From assembly GCA_021797415.1 (NCBI GenBank), contig JAJZZT010000273.1:1-18710 (forward strand): a stretch of 18,710 nucleotides of DNA. Reading direction: 5' to 3'. Of the stretch, positions 1 to 7,193 are shown piece after piece. The position numbers were made by a program, and so were the translations under genes. The notes beneath the pieces are model-generated. The model worked only from the letters and a program-made list of their open reading frames with translations, searched no databases and was not told where the DNA came from. Source of the stretch: Bacillota bacterium. GTDB lineage: Bacteria; Bacillota; Bacilli; Alicyclobacillales; SLC66. Each line of letters begins with the position of its first letter. The stretch's first letter is position 1.

Positions 1-254
1 ACAGGGCGTCGCTGGCAGTGATGAACCCTCTGTTGCAGACCAATCGCGACCAGGCGGCCATCTACCTCTACGAAATCGACACGGTCCTGGACAACGCGCA
101 CCTGCACCCAGGGAAACCGAACGCGCAGATGAAGAAGTATCTTGCCAACCTGCAGAGCAATCAGGGATCGGCGCTGGAGTACAAGTACCTGCAGGGCCTG
201 CAGAGCCCGCCGCATAGTCCGTCCGCGAAGGCGGCGGTCAAGAAGAAGAAGTAA
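1..254 (+). CDS. C-terminal end of an unrecognised protein (5' end outside window)
   Basis: The frame is open from the window edge (first full codon at 3) to a TAA at 252-254. A GTG-ATG pair at 18-23 could be read as a start, but no Shine-Dalgarno is visible and the frame continues upstream, so I treat it as the tail of a longer gene. About 84 residues are visible: hydrophilic, probably helical, with a QTNRDQAAIYLYEIDTVLDN stretch, then a Ser/Pro/Ala linker and a lysine tail (AVKKKK). No membrane segment or known motif is recognised, so no function is given. A 175-bp gap separates it from the glycan operon, so it need not belong to it. Confidence 0.55.
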   Translation, partial: RASLAVMNPLLQTNRDQAAIYLYEIDTVLDNAHLHPGKPNAQMKKYLANLQSNQGSALEYKYLQGLQSPPHSPSAKAAVKKKK

Positions 255-429
255 TCGGCAGGAGGCGGCGCGTCTCCCAGACGGGAAGATAGTTGCTGGC
301 AGGCAGTATTTTCAGGAAATCGTATGCGCCCGGGCGTTTTCCCTTCGAAAAATCGCGAACTTTGTATTATCATAGATAGTGATCTTTCAGGACGGGTGGG
401 TTGTCCGCAACGCTTGAGGAGGGATACGG
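255..429 (+). promoter_or_regulatory. Intergenic leader upstream of the wbaP-like gene, with candidate -10 TATTAT
   Basis: This gap contains a small perfect hairpin (CGTCT-CCC-AGACG, 271-283) just after the upstream stop. It has no following T-run, so it is not a convincing terminator. A TATTAT hexamer at 365-370 in an AT-rich patch is the best -10 candidate; the -35 is poor (TTCGAA at 344-349, spacing 15). The Shine-Dalgarno GAGGAGGG lies just before the GTG at 430. The promoter call rests on the hexamer and the position only. Confidence 0.3.
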
Positions 430-2061
430 GTGCTGCGCAGGTATCAGTCGCTTCTCGGAAAACTGTACGCGATGCTGGACAGTCTGGCGGTGATCATCGC
501 ACTCCTGATCGCCTGGCTGTTCCGTTTTCGCACTCCCCTGCCGCAGTTTCATGCGCTTCCTTTCCTGGCGTACATGTCCATCATGGTTTACGCGGTTCCG
601 GCGTTTGTGGCGGGCGCGGCCCTGTTCGGGCTGTACGGCACGACGCGCAACAGTTCCCGGCGCGTTCTCAGTTCTCAACTGGTCAAAGCGGCCTTCTTCA
701 TGGTCCTGGTGATCATGAGCGTCCTTTTTTTCAATAAACAGGTGCATTATTCACGGACGTTCCTGATCTTTTTCGTCCTGCTGTCCTGGGGGATCTCCCT
801 GCTGTTCCGCTCGATTCTCCAGCAGATGCTGCGGGTGGCGCGCAGGCGCGGGTTGAACCGCAAGTATCTCGTTTTCGCGGGTGCAACCAAGGCGACAGGC
901 CACTTTCTTGAACACATCCACCAACACCCCGAATTTGGCTTCGCGGCTCTCGGCTATCTGGCTGTCACAGAAACCCCCTCATCGGACATGCCGGCAGGCG
1001 CGGCGGCTGCGTATGAGGGGGTCGCGCAGGGTGGACGAGCGGAACATGCGTCACTGTGGGACTCGGCAGGAGAAAGCGCACTGGCAGTGAGGGCATCGTC
1101 GCCCGTGCAGGAGGAGCCGGCGCCGGGTGGACTCCCGGCCGGGGGGGAGTTGGCGCACCCGGCGCTCGGGGAATTGGCCTGTCTCGGCACAATTCACGAA
1201 CTCGGCCGTATTTTATCCGAAAATATCGTTGACCATCTCGTTCTCACGGTCCCGCCGGAAGAGAGCCACTGGCTGCCGAAGTTGTTGCGAATCGCGGAGT
1301 CGCACGGTGTGCATGCTATCTTTGTTCCCGACTTTCTCGGCATTCTGCCGAGCAGGCCGCGGATCGAGGAGTTCGCCGGGCTGCCGATCATCGACCCGGA
1401 TTACACGCCCCTGGACGAGGCGGTCAATGTCATGTTCAAGCGGGCGTTTGACATTGTCTTTTCGCTCTGTGTCCTGGTGCTTGGCAGCCCAATCCTGCTG
1501 CTCATCGCCCTGGCTGTCCGCTGGAGTTCGCACGGACCGGTCGTCTATTCGCAGGTGCGTCTGGGCAAGAACCGCAGGCCGTTCAAAATGTACAAGTTCC
1601 GCACCATGCGGCAGGAAAACGTCGCTGCAGATAAGTCGTCACGGAGGGTGACGGCGTCCGAAGTGGCGGCGTCCGCCGTTTTTGAAGATAACGAGGGCTG
1701 GACGGTCGTCGCTGACCCGCGCCGCACGCCTGTCGGGCGATTTTTGCGCAGCATGAGCCTGGACGAACTGCCGCAATTCTGGAATGTGCTCAGGGGCGAT
1801 ATGAGCGTCATCGGGCCCAGGCCCGAGCGTCCGAAGTTTGTCGAGCAATTTCGTGGGGACATACCCATGTACATGCTGAAACACCGTGTCCGTCCGGGCA
1901 TCACGGGGTGGGCGCAGGTCAATGGCCTGCGCGGTGACACGAGCATTGAGGAGCGCATCCAGTACGATCTCCGATACATTGAGGAATGGTCGTTCGTGTG
2001 GGACTTGCGCATCGTCCTACTGACGATCGCAAAGGGGTTCCGGAACAAGAATGCGTATTGA
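430..2061 (+). CDS. Undecaprenyl-phosphate sugar-1-phosphate transferase (WbaP-like, polyisoprenyl glycosylphosphotransferase)
   Basis: This integral membrane enzyme would transfer a sugar-1-phosphate from a nucleotide sugar to undecaprenyl phosphate, the first step of surface glycan assembly. Residues 1-130 hold about four hydrophobic segments. A nucleotide-binding-like middle domain follows (KYLVFAGATKATG near 144). The C-terminal sugar-transferase domain starts with KRAFDIVFSLCVLVL near 337, then KMYKFRTMR, SLDELPQFWNVLRGDMSVIG near 443 with the catalytic-type Asp-Glu, the GPRPE motif, and GWAQVNGLRGDT near 493. The length (543) is somewhat above the usual 450-480 because of low-complexity inserts at about 178-252 and 397-423. 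The start is GTG, chosen for the GAGGAGGG site just upstream. Its 3' end overlaps the next gene by 11 bp, suggesting translational coupling. Sugar specificity cannot be read from sequence. Confidence 0.93.
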   Translation: MLRRYQSLLGKLYAMLDSLAVIIALLIAWLFRFRTPLPQFHALPFLAYMSIMVYAVPAFVAGAALFGLYGTTRNSSRRVLSSQLVKAAFFMVLVIMSVLFFNKQVHYSRTFLIFFVLLSWGISLLFRSILQQMLRVARRRGLNRKYLVFAGATKATGHFLEHIHQHPEFGFAALGYLAVTETPSSDMPAGAAAAYEGVAQGGRAEHASLWDSAGESALAVRASSPVQEEPAPGGLPAGGELAHPALGELACLGTIHELGRILSENIVDHLVLTVPPEESHWLPKLLRIAESHGVHAIFVPDFLGILPSRPRIEEFAGLPIIDPDYTPLDEAVNVMFKRAFDIVFSLCVLVLGSPILLLIALAVRWSSHGPVVYSQVRLGKNRRPFKMYKFRTMRQENVAADKSSRRVTASEVAASAVFEDNEGWTVVADPRRTPVGRFLRSMSLDELPQFWNVLRGDMSVIGPRPERPKFVEQFRGDIPMYMLKHRVRPGITGWAQVNGLRGDTSIEERIQYDLRYIEEWSFVWDLRIVLLTIAKGFRNKNAY

Positions 2062-3199
2062 CACGGGAATAGGCTCCGAAGCCGAAGAACTGGCCGGAGA
2101 AGCGCTGTGTCAGATTCAGATCGTCACCTTCAACAGTCATGATGTCATCGAGCCATGCCTGATGTCCGTCGCGCATCAGGCAAATGTGGCGTTGCGCGTC
2201 GTATTGATCGACAATGCTTCGGCCGACCGCTCGGTGGACGCCGCCCGCGCCGCATGGGACAGGACGGACCGGGAAATGCCGCTGACCGTCATCGAAAACG
2301 CGGAGAACGCCGGCTATGCCGCCGCGCACAATCAGGGTTTCGCGCTGGCGTTGCGGGACGGGCTGCCGTTCGTGCTGACGCTCAATCCGGATGTGCAACT
2401 GGATCCACACTACGTGGAGCGGTGCATCGGGGCGATCGAGGGCATCCGGATGCAGACGGGGCTGCTTGTGGCGGGCGCGGCGGGGAAATTGCTGCGCCCG
2501 CCCGCGCAAACCGGCGGAGAGGTGAAGAAAACCGGCGCTGGCCCTCTGTCTGAAGGGATGCGGCGTACTGCATCCGGGCCGTCCTTGAGTGTGGCCGGCG
2601 GCCCGTCCGGCGGCAGCCCGGCCGCCGCTGAGCCCGGCGCCGTTCTGGACAGCGCCGGGCTCAGCATGGGAGTGTTGTTTCACGCGCGGGACCGCGGATC
2701 GGGCCGCCGGGATGAAGGCCAGTATGACGAACGCGAACTCGTCTGGGGCGTATGTGGCGCCGCGGCGCTGTTTACGGGGGCGTTCCTTGATGAAATGTCC
2801 GCGCGCGGGGGCGTATTTGACGAGACATTCTTCGCCTATAAGGAGGATGTGGACCTCTGCTGGCGCGCCGGACTGGCCGCGTGGGTGTTTGTCTACGAAC
2901 CGGACGCCACGGCGCTTCACGCGCGCGGCTGGCGCAAGGGGCGCGGGGGACGGGATGGCGGCGGCCGGAATGTCTCCGATGACGTGCTCGCGCATTCGTT
3001 TGCGAATCAGTTGTCCATGCTCTATACATACATTCCCCGGAGCCATCCGGCGCTCTGGCTGTCGCTGGTGGCGGAGGCCGCGCGTTTTCTCTCGCTGGCC
3101 GCATTGCACCCAGATGCGGCGCGAAAGGTGTTGGCCCGGCTGGCGGAGCGTAGGGAGTCTATGCGCGCGAAGCGCTGGGAATGGCGGATAAGGCGATGA
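2051..3199 (+). CDS. Family 2 glycosyltransferase (rhamnosyltransferase/WbbL-like)
   Basis: This is a GT-A fold, metal-dependent glycosyltransferase, probably cytoplasmic or membrane-associated, adding a sugar to the lipid-linked glycan. Visible motifs: QIVTFNS near 23, the nucleotide-binding VVLIDNAS near 50, NAGYAAAHNQGF, the DxD-equivalent LTLNPDVQL near 112, and the acceptor-side FDETFFAYKEDVDLCWRAG near 256-273, which is typical of the WbbL-type subgroup. An insert of about 50 Gly/Pro/Ala/Ser-rich residues (roughly 148-200) separates the donor and acceptor halves. The ATG overlaps the wbaP stop by 11 bp; AAAGGGG at 2031-2037 is rather far (13 nt), so coupling probably drives initiation. 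The donor sugar is not determinable here. Confidence 0.9.
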   Translation: MRIDTGIGSEAEELAGEALCQIQIVTFNSHDVIEPCLMSVAHQANVALRVVLIDNASADRSVDAARAAWDRTDREMPLTVIENAENAGYAAAHNQGFALALRDGLPFVLTLNPDVQLDPHYVERCIGAIEGIRMQTGLLVAGAAGKLLRPPAQTGGEVKKTGAGPLSEGMRRTASGPSLSVAGGPSGGSPAAAEPGAVLDSAGLSMGVLFHARDRGSGRRDEGQYDERELVWGVCGAAALFTGAFLDEMSARGGVFDETFFAYKEDVDLCWRAGLAAWVFVYEPDATALHARGWRKGRGGRDGGGRNVSDDVLAHSFANQLSMLYTYIPRSHPALWLSLVAEAARFLSLAALHPDAARKVLARLAERRESMRAKRWEWRIRR

Positions 3200-3246
3200 A
3201 ACTCAAGTCGACCGCTCACGGGGTTCTGACACTTCTCCACCTGTAA
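3196..3246 (+). other. Tiny ATGA-coupled ORF (16 codons), possible stump of a lost downstream gene
   Basis: An ATG at 3196 overlaps the TGA of the preceding glycosyltransferase as ATGA, the classic coupling arrangement, with AAGG just upstream. It opens with MKLKSTAHGVLTLL and reaches TAA after 16 codons. The coupling signal followed by an immediate stop suggests the 5' end of a former operon gene cut by the rearrangement that placed the inverted glycosyltransferase here. A chance ORF is equally possible; nothing else supports it. Confidence 0.25.
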
Positions 3247-3267
3247 TCTCCTTGCCGGAGGAAGTCA

Positions 3268-4572
3268 TCACCGTTCGCCGCGGCGATGATCACTGCGCGT
3301 GTGAGTACGTTGCAGTTTCGCTTGAATGCCGGAGAATCTTGCATGACCTGCATAAAGTCCCCGTAGGGTCAATGACAGGAGCGACGTCACCCATCCCGGA
3401 TACTGGTCAGCGTGGTGCTTGCGATAGTAGATCAACATCGTATTGTAAAAGTGATACAAAGATTGTGCGGAACGTTTGCCGCCATTTCCGCCTTTGTGGT
3501 GTACGGTGACTACGGCGCCTTCGTACCAGATTTGGTAGCCCTCTGCGCGGATGCGGTAGCACCAGTCGATGTCCTCGCCGTACATGAAGTAGTCCTCGTC
3601 GAGCCCGCCGACGCTTTCGTAGACATCGCGGCTGGTCATCAGGAAGGCGCCGGACACGCAGTCAACCGCGTAGTTGTCGTTCTCCGGGAGATAGGTGAGA
3701 TTGTAACCAGCGAACAGGCGGGCCTTCGGGAACAGAAGGGACAGCCCCGAGAGACGGGCGAAACTACTCCACAGCGTGGGGAACGATCGACGGCACGCAC
3801 GGTCGAGACGTCCGTCGGGGAGTCGGAGTTGGCATCCCACGACGCCGATTCGTCGATCGCTGCCAACCGCAATGGCGGGCGCACCCGCGCTGATTGCACC
3901 GACCATGCCGGCCGTTGGATTCGTGACGACCGCGGGATCAGTCACGGAACCCAAGCGGCTGCCTGAGTGGCGCAGTCGATACGCGCAGGAACGGATGGCG
4001 TATGGGCCCACCTCCGTGTCTGGGTTCAGGAGCAGAAGAAGATCTCCCACGGCTCTTTTAAGTCCGCGATTATTTGCGGACGCGTAACCGCGATTCTCCC
4101 CGAGGCGTTCGGCGACGATGCGGGCGAACGGCGGGCCGTCGCCTTGGGTCAACTCGCGAGCTGGTTCCGACTCAGACTCGGCTGACGCGCTGTACGACTG
4201 AATGATGTGCCATGTGTCATCGGACGAAGCATTGTCGATAATGATCAGTTCCAGATCACGCGCGCCGTCGCACCGTTCAAGAGCGCTGAGGCACGCGGGG
4301 AGGACTTGTGCGGAGTTGTAGGTGACCATGACGACGGAGATCAAGCCTTGGACAATCGGGTCGGTCAGGCGAGTTGTGTCGACCGGGTGTCTATCGGGTG
4401 CTATGGCAGAGGGGGTTGCTCTGGGTCTTGGTTTGGTGTATACGAACAGCCAGACGCGGCGCTGCTCGCGGTTCCAGTCTGCCTGTTCGATGGAGGTGCA
4501 TTCCGCGCTGTCGTACGTGATGATCTGGACCTGGGACGTGTCGTTTGGGTGCTGCTCCGCCTTCCGCATCAT
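3268..4572 (-). CDS. Family 2 glycosyltransferase, inverted relative to the operon
   Basis: This second WbbL-type GT2 enzyme lies on the minus strand, convergent with the gene at 2051. The GT2 core begins at residue 77 with LISVVMVTYNS, then LELIIIDNASSDDT (108-120), ENRGYASANNRGL, LLLLLNPDTEV (179-188), and DEDYFMYGEDIDWCYRI (325-341). About 35 extra residues rich in Val/Ala/Gly (206-240) interrupt the middle. The first 75 residues match no recognised part of the family, so the true start may be internal. At the annotated end two ATGs lie in tandem, and GGTGA is placed better for the second (4569). A perfect TTGACA lies upstream at about 4696-4701 on this strand but no good -10 follows it. 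It likely has its own transcription, independent of the forward operons. Confidence 0.85.
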   Translation of the reverse strand: MMRKAEQHPNDTSQVQIITYDSAECTSIEQADWNREQRRVWLFVYTKPRPRATPSAIAPDRHPVDTTRLTDPIVQGLISVVMVTYNSAQVLPACLSALERCDGARDLELIIIDNASSDDTWHIIQSYSASAESESEPARELTQGDGPPFARIVAERLGENRGYASANNRGLKRAVGDLLLLLNPDTEVGPYAIRSCAYRLRHSGSRLGSVTDPAVVTNPTAGMVGAISAGAPAIAVGSDRRIGVVGCQLRLPDGRLDRACRRSFPTLWSSFARLSGLSLLFPKARLFAGYNLTYLPENDNYAVDCVSGAFLMTSRDVYESVGGLDEDYFMYGEDIDWCYRIRAEGYQIWYEGAVVTVHHKGGNGGKRSAQSLYHFYNTMLIYYRKHHADQYPGWVTSLLSLTLRGLYAGHARFSGIQAKLQRTHTRSDHRRGER

Positions 4573-4748
4573 TCGTCACCGCCGCTTCTATCCGCGCTCT
4601 CGGCACGTCACGTTTATGCTACCAAAGGGGATGTCAGGCGGCAATACATCACAAACTCTTGTGCGTCACAATCTGCGCCTGAAGCGCGGTATGTCAACTT
4701 GCCTGTGAGATCTGTATTGGCTATTTTTTCAAAAGTACACTATCGCAG
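4573..4748. other. Intergenic stretch upstream of the inverted glycosyltransferase
   Basis: I see no convincing gene here on either strand. Read on the minus strand, a TTGACA -35-like hexamer is present but the sequence 16-18 nt downstream has only weak -10 resemblance. An AT-rich patch lies next to the small ORF at 4749-4859. The long forward frame through this area is a by-product of the reverse gene's codon pattern. Confidence 0.3.
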
Positions 4749-4859
4749 TCAAATTAAATCTGCAACATCAATTCCTGTTCGGATAATCTCGTCCACAATC
4801 CCCAGGCGTTCGTCATATTCCTGAATTACGCGTTTCACCTCTTCAGGGATCTGAGCCAT
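4749..4859 (-). CDS. Small ORF (36 aa) with a strong ribosome-binding site
   Basis: The ATG at 4859 (minus strand) is preceded by AAAGGAG with 8 nt spacing, one of the best ribosome-binding sites in the window. The product starts MAQIPEEVKRVIQEYDERLG and ends in GIDVADLI. It is highly charged and looks like one amphipathic helix. It overlaps the end of another small reverse ORF by 25 nt in a different frame, as in coupled genes. It does not resemble any family I can name. It could be a genuine small protein, the second half of a frameshifted gene, or the remnant of a longer one. It lies antisense to the region upstream of the ABC transporter operon. Confidence 0.4.
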   Translation of the reverse strand: MAQIPEEVKRVIQEYDERLGIVDEIIRTGIDVADLI

Positions 4860-4960
4860 GCAAGCATCTCCTTTGATCGTCGAAGCACTTCTTTTGCTTT
4901 ATCTCGACTCACCGAAATCGACAGTTTATCCCCATGCCGCCACGTATCATTATATGCCAT
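4835..4960 (-). CDS. Small ORF (41 aa), possible remnant or upstream partner of the 36-aa ORF
   Basis: The minus-strand frame runs from ATG 4960 (alternative ATG 4975, and the frame is open further upstream) to TGA at 4835-4837. It reads MAYNDTWRHGDKLSIS then VSRDKAKEVLRRSKEMLA, charged and helix-like. No Shine-Dalgarno precedes either ATG, so it may be the 3' end of a gene that lost its start. Its codons for SKEM supply the ribosome-binding site of the next ORF. A single frame slip near 4860 would join the two into one product of about 70 residues. Function unknown. Confidence 0.3.
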   Translation of the reverse strand: MAYNDTWRHGDKLSISVSRDKAKEVLRRSKEMLAWLRSLKR

Positions 4961-5020
4961 ATGGTGGGAGACCATAACCCCACGGTGACGGAGGAGTGTG
5001 TGATCCGTTTCGACAGGCGC

Positions 5021-5049
5021 TGCACCCCTTTGTCGAATTGTGGTACACT
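5021..5049 (+). promoter_or_regulatory. Candidate extended -10 promoter for the ABC transporter operon
   Basis: TGG-TACACT at 5041-5049 fits an extended -10 (TGn plus a TATAAT-like hexamer, 4 of 6). A weak -35 (TGCACC) lies 17 nt upstream. Transcription would start near 5056, giving a leader of about 40 nt before the TTG start at 5096 and its AAGGAG site at 5081-5086. No terminator is seen before it. Confidence 0.4.
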
Positions 5050-5095
5050 GCTTCCGATCGGTATTTCGTCTCCGCCTTTGAAGGAGTGGTTCAGT

Positions 5096-5872
5096 TTGTG
5101 GTTCCGTCTGCGGGAGATTTTCTCTTATCGCTCCATGCTTTGGGGGATGATTTTATCAGAATTGCGGACTAGGTATCGAGGATCGACGCTTGGTTTTTTG
5201 TGGACGTTCGTTAATCCTTTGCTTTCGTTGCTGGTTTATACCCTGGTCTTCTCCGTAATCATGCGCATCAAGCTGGCGCACTACGCCGTATTCCTGTTTG
5301 TGGGGCTTCTTGCATGGAATATGTTTTCCACGGCGGCTTTGTCGTCAACCAGCGTGATTGTCCGGCAGGCGTCGCTGGTCAAGAAGATCTATTTTCCGCG
5401 GGAGATACTGCCGCTGTCCGTTGTGGGGGGCAGTGTGATCAATTATCTGTTCTCGCTCGTCATTCTCATCCCGTTTCTCATTTTCTCCGGATACACGCCC
5501 AACATTTACTGGTTGTACCTTCCTCTGATCATTCTTCTTGAGGCGGTCGTCACAGCCGGATTTTCACTTCTGTTCGCGGCGTTGAACGTATATTTTCGCG
5601 ATCTCGAACACATGTTGGGAATCTTTATGATGTTATGGATGTACCTGACTCCCGTTGTTTATACGCTGTCCATGCTGCCCCCCGCCTTTCAGCAGTTCTT
5701 CAAGCTGAATCCCATAGCAGACGCCGTCATATCGTACCAGGACATCTTTTACTATGGCCAGCCTGTGCGATGGAAGCTCTTTGTTTACGGGTGGGTTCTT
5801 TCCCTGCTGGTGTTTGCTTTGGGCTGGCAGGTTTTCAACAGGCTGAGCAAGCGCTTTGCAGAGGAGGTGTAG
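5096..5872 (+). CDS. ABC-2 type polysaccharide/teichoic acid export permease (Wzm/TagG-like)
   Basis: This is the membrane subunit of the exporter that moves the finished lipid-linked glycan across the cytoplasmic membrane. From TTG at 5096 it has 258 residues, the usual length for Wzm. AAGGAG at 5081-5086 sits 9 nt before that TTG. The frame is open back to 4934, but that would add 54 unconserved residues and cover the promoter-like sequence, so I reject the longer start. Family hallmarks: SELRTRYRGSTLGFLWTFVNPLL near the N-terminus, about six hydrophobic segments, and a conserved WMYLTPVVYTLSMLP near the fourth-fifth. The C-terminus reaches RFAEEV. Its stop is 1 nt before the next gene's start, so the two are coupled. 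Confidence 0.92.
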   Translation: MWFRLREIFSYRSMLWGMILSELRTRYRGSTLGFLWTFVNPLLSLLVYTLVFSVIMRIKLAHYAVFLFVGLLAWNMFSTAALSSTSVIVRQASLVKKIYFPREILPLSVVGGSVINYLFSLVILIPFLIFSGYTPNIYWLYLPLIILLEAVVTAGFSLLFAALNVYFRDLEHMLGIFMMLWMYLTPVVYTLSMLPPAFQQFFKLNPIADAVISYQDIFYYGQPVRWKLFVYGWVLSLLVFALGWQVFNRLSKRFAEEV

Positions 5873-5873
5873 C

Positions 5874-7160
5874 ATGAAGGCGTCGAGCGTCATCAGTGTG
5901 AAGAGTGTTTCAAAATCGTTCCGCGTACATACTGAACGCCGCAACAGTCTTAAAGACCGCGTTCTCTATGCGGGCCGCCATCGTTACCGCGAGTTCAAAG
6001 CCCTGGAGGACGTGTCGCTGGAGATTGAGCGGGGAAGCACGGTGGGTCTCATCGGAGTGAACGGCTCCGGCAAGAGCACGCTCCTGAAATTGATCTCGCG
6101 TATTTTGTATCCCGACAAAGGAACGGTTGAGGTGCGCGGCAAAGTATCCAGCCTGCTTGAACTGGGAGCCGGGTTTCACCCGGATTTCACGGGGACGGAA
6201 AATATCTATCTGAACGCATCCCTGATAGGCCTGAGCAAGCGTGAGATCAGCCGTAAAGAGGCGGAGGTCATCGAATTCTCCGAACTCGGGGACTTCATCC
6301 ACGAACCGATCCGCAGCTATTCGTCGGGGATGTACATGCGATTGGCGTTTTCGATCGCCGTCGCGGTGGACCCGGAAATTCTCCTGATCGACGAGATTCT
6401 GGCGGTGGGCGATGCGGCGTTTCAGGCCAAATGTTTGGATCGTTTGAAGCAACTCCAGACAAACGACAAAACGATCGTGATCGTCACTCACGATACCGGA
6501 GTGGTTGAGCGACTGTGTGACAGGGCAATTTGGTTGAATAGTTCGAGAATTCGCGTGGATGGGGATCCGATTCCATGCGTTCAGGCGTATCTGCAGAGTG
6601 CGTTTTCAACTTCCCATTCAGGTGTCGGCATGAGCTTCGATCGGTCAAGCGAGCCGGCGGACACTGGCGATGAGGAGCGGCGGCACAACGAAGACATCTC
6701 TGAAGAGGGACGAGAACAATACGGAATCCGGCTGGATAGCGCTGTGTTCAAAGCTCCGTCCGGTGAGGATATGGCGCATCCCGATGACATGGTTTCTATT
6801 GCCATGTTTTTCACCTCGTCGATCACAAGGGACGACGTGATATTCGGCGTGAGTATCTTCCGCAATGACGGCACCTTCCTGTACGGAACGGATACCAATG
6901 TCGATCTGACCGGAAGGGCGACCCTCCGTGACGGTGAGCGGCTGGCTGTTGTCCTTTCGTTTGAAAAACTGCCGTTTCCCTCCGGTGAGTACTATGTGGA
7001 TCTCAAGGTGTCCACAGAATTCGGCGAGCCTTTGGGGTTCTGGAACCGATGCTGTGAGTTCACCATGGTCGCCGACGCGCGGGGTGCCGGTCTGTTGCAT
7101 CTGGACCATGAATGGACAATCGAGTCTCAGGAAACGTCTGTTCTAAAAGGGGACAGGTAA
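5874..7160 (+). CDS. ABC transporter ATPase with C-terminal glycan-recognition domain (Wzt-like)
   Basis: This is the energy-coupling subunit paired with the preceding permease. The nucleotide-binding domain (about 1-240) shows Walker A GVNGSGKST, LGAGFHPDFTGTENIYLN typical of Wzt/TagH, the signature YSSGMYMRLAFS, Walker B ILLIDEILAVGD, and the H-loop VIVTHDT. After a charged linker (about 245-285) a C-terminal domain of about 140 residues follows, matching the Wzt_C type that in studied O-antigen systems binds the modified chain end and sets chain length. The start is ATG 5874, placed by GAGGAGGTG at 5861-5869; an upstream in-frame start would add only six residues. The presence of this domain suggests the exported glycan is terminally marked, possibly by the methyltransferase domain encoded next. 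Confidence 0.93.
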   Translation: MKASSVISVKSVSKSFRVHTERRNSLKDRVLYAGRHRYREFKALEDVSLEIERGSTVGLIGVNGSGKSTLLKLISRILYPDKGTVEVRGKVSSLLELGAGFHPDFTGTENIYLNASLIGLSKREISRKEAEVIEFSELGDFIHEPIRSYSSGMYMRLAFSIAVAVDPEILLIDEILAVGDAAFQAKCLDRLKQLQTNDKTIVIVTHDTGVVERLCDRAIWLNSSRIRVDGDPIPCVQAYLQSAFSTSHSGVGMSFDRSSEPADTGDEERRHNEDISEEGREQYGIRLDSAVFKAPSGEDMAHPDDMVSIAMFFTSSITRDDVIFGVSIFRNDGTFLYGTDTNVDLTGRATLRDGERLAVVLSFEKLPFPSGEYYVDLKVSTEFGEPLGFWNRCCEFTMVADARGAGLLHLDHEWTIESQETSVLKGDR

Positions 7161-7193
7161 GATTCGCGCAGTGCAATTATAAGGTGGTGTGAC

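Noticed and set aside
1919..3109. 396-aa reverse ORF
   Set aside because: It mirrors the wbaP end and the GT2 gene, which have clear family motifs on the plus strand; its composition (Arg/Pro/His rich) is typical of an antisense frame.
4207..4824. Forward 205-aa ORF over the inverted glycosyltransferase start
   Set aside because: No motif or ribosome-binding site; it is antisense to the GT2 N-terminus and continues through intergenic sequence by chance.
4934..5095. N-terminal extension of the permease back to ATG 4934
   Set aside because: The 54 extra residues look unlike Wzm, there is no ribosome-binding site at 4934, and a promoter-like element lies inside; TTG 5096 has AAGGAG at good distance and gives the family length.
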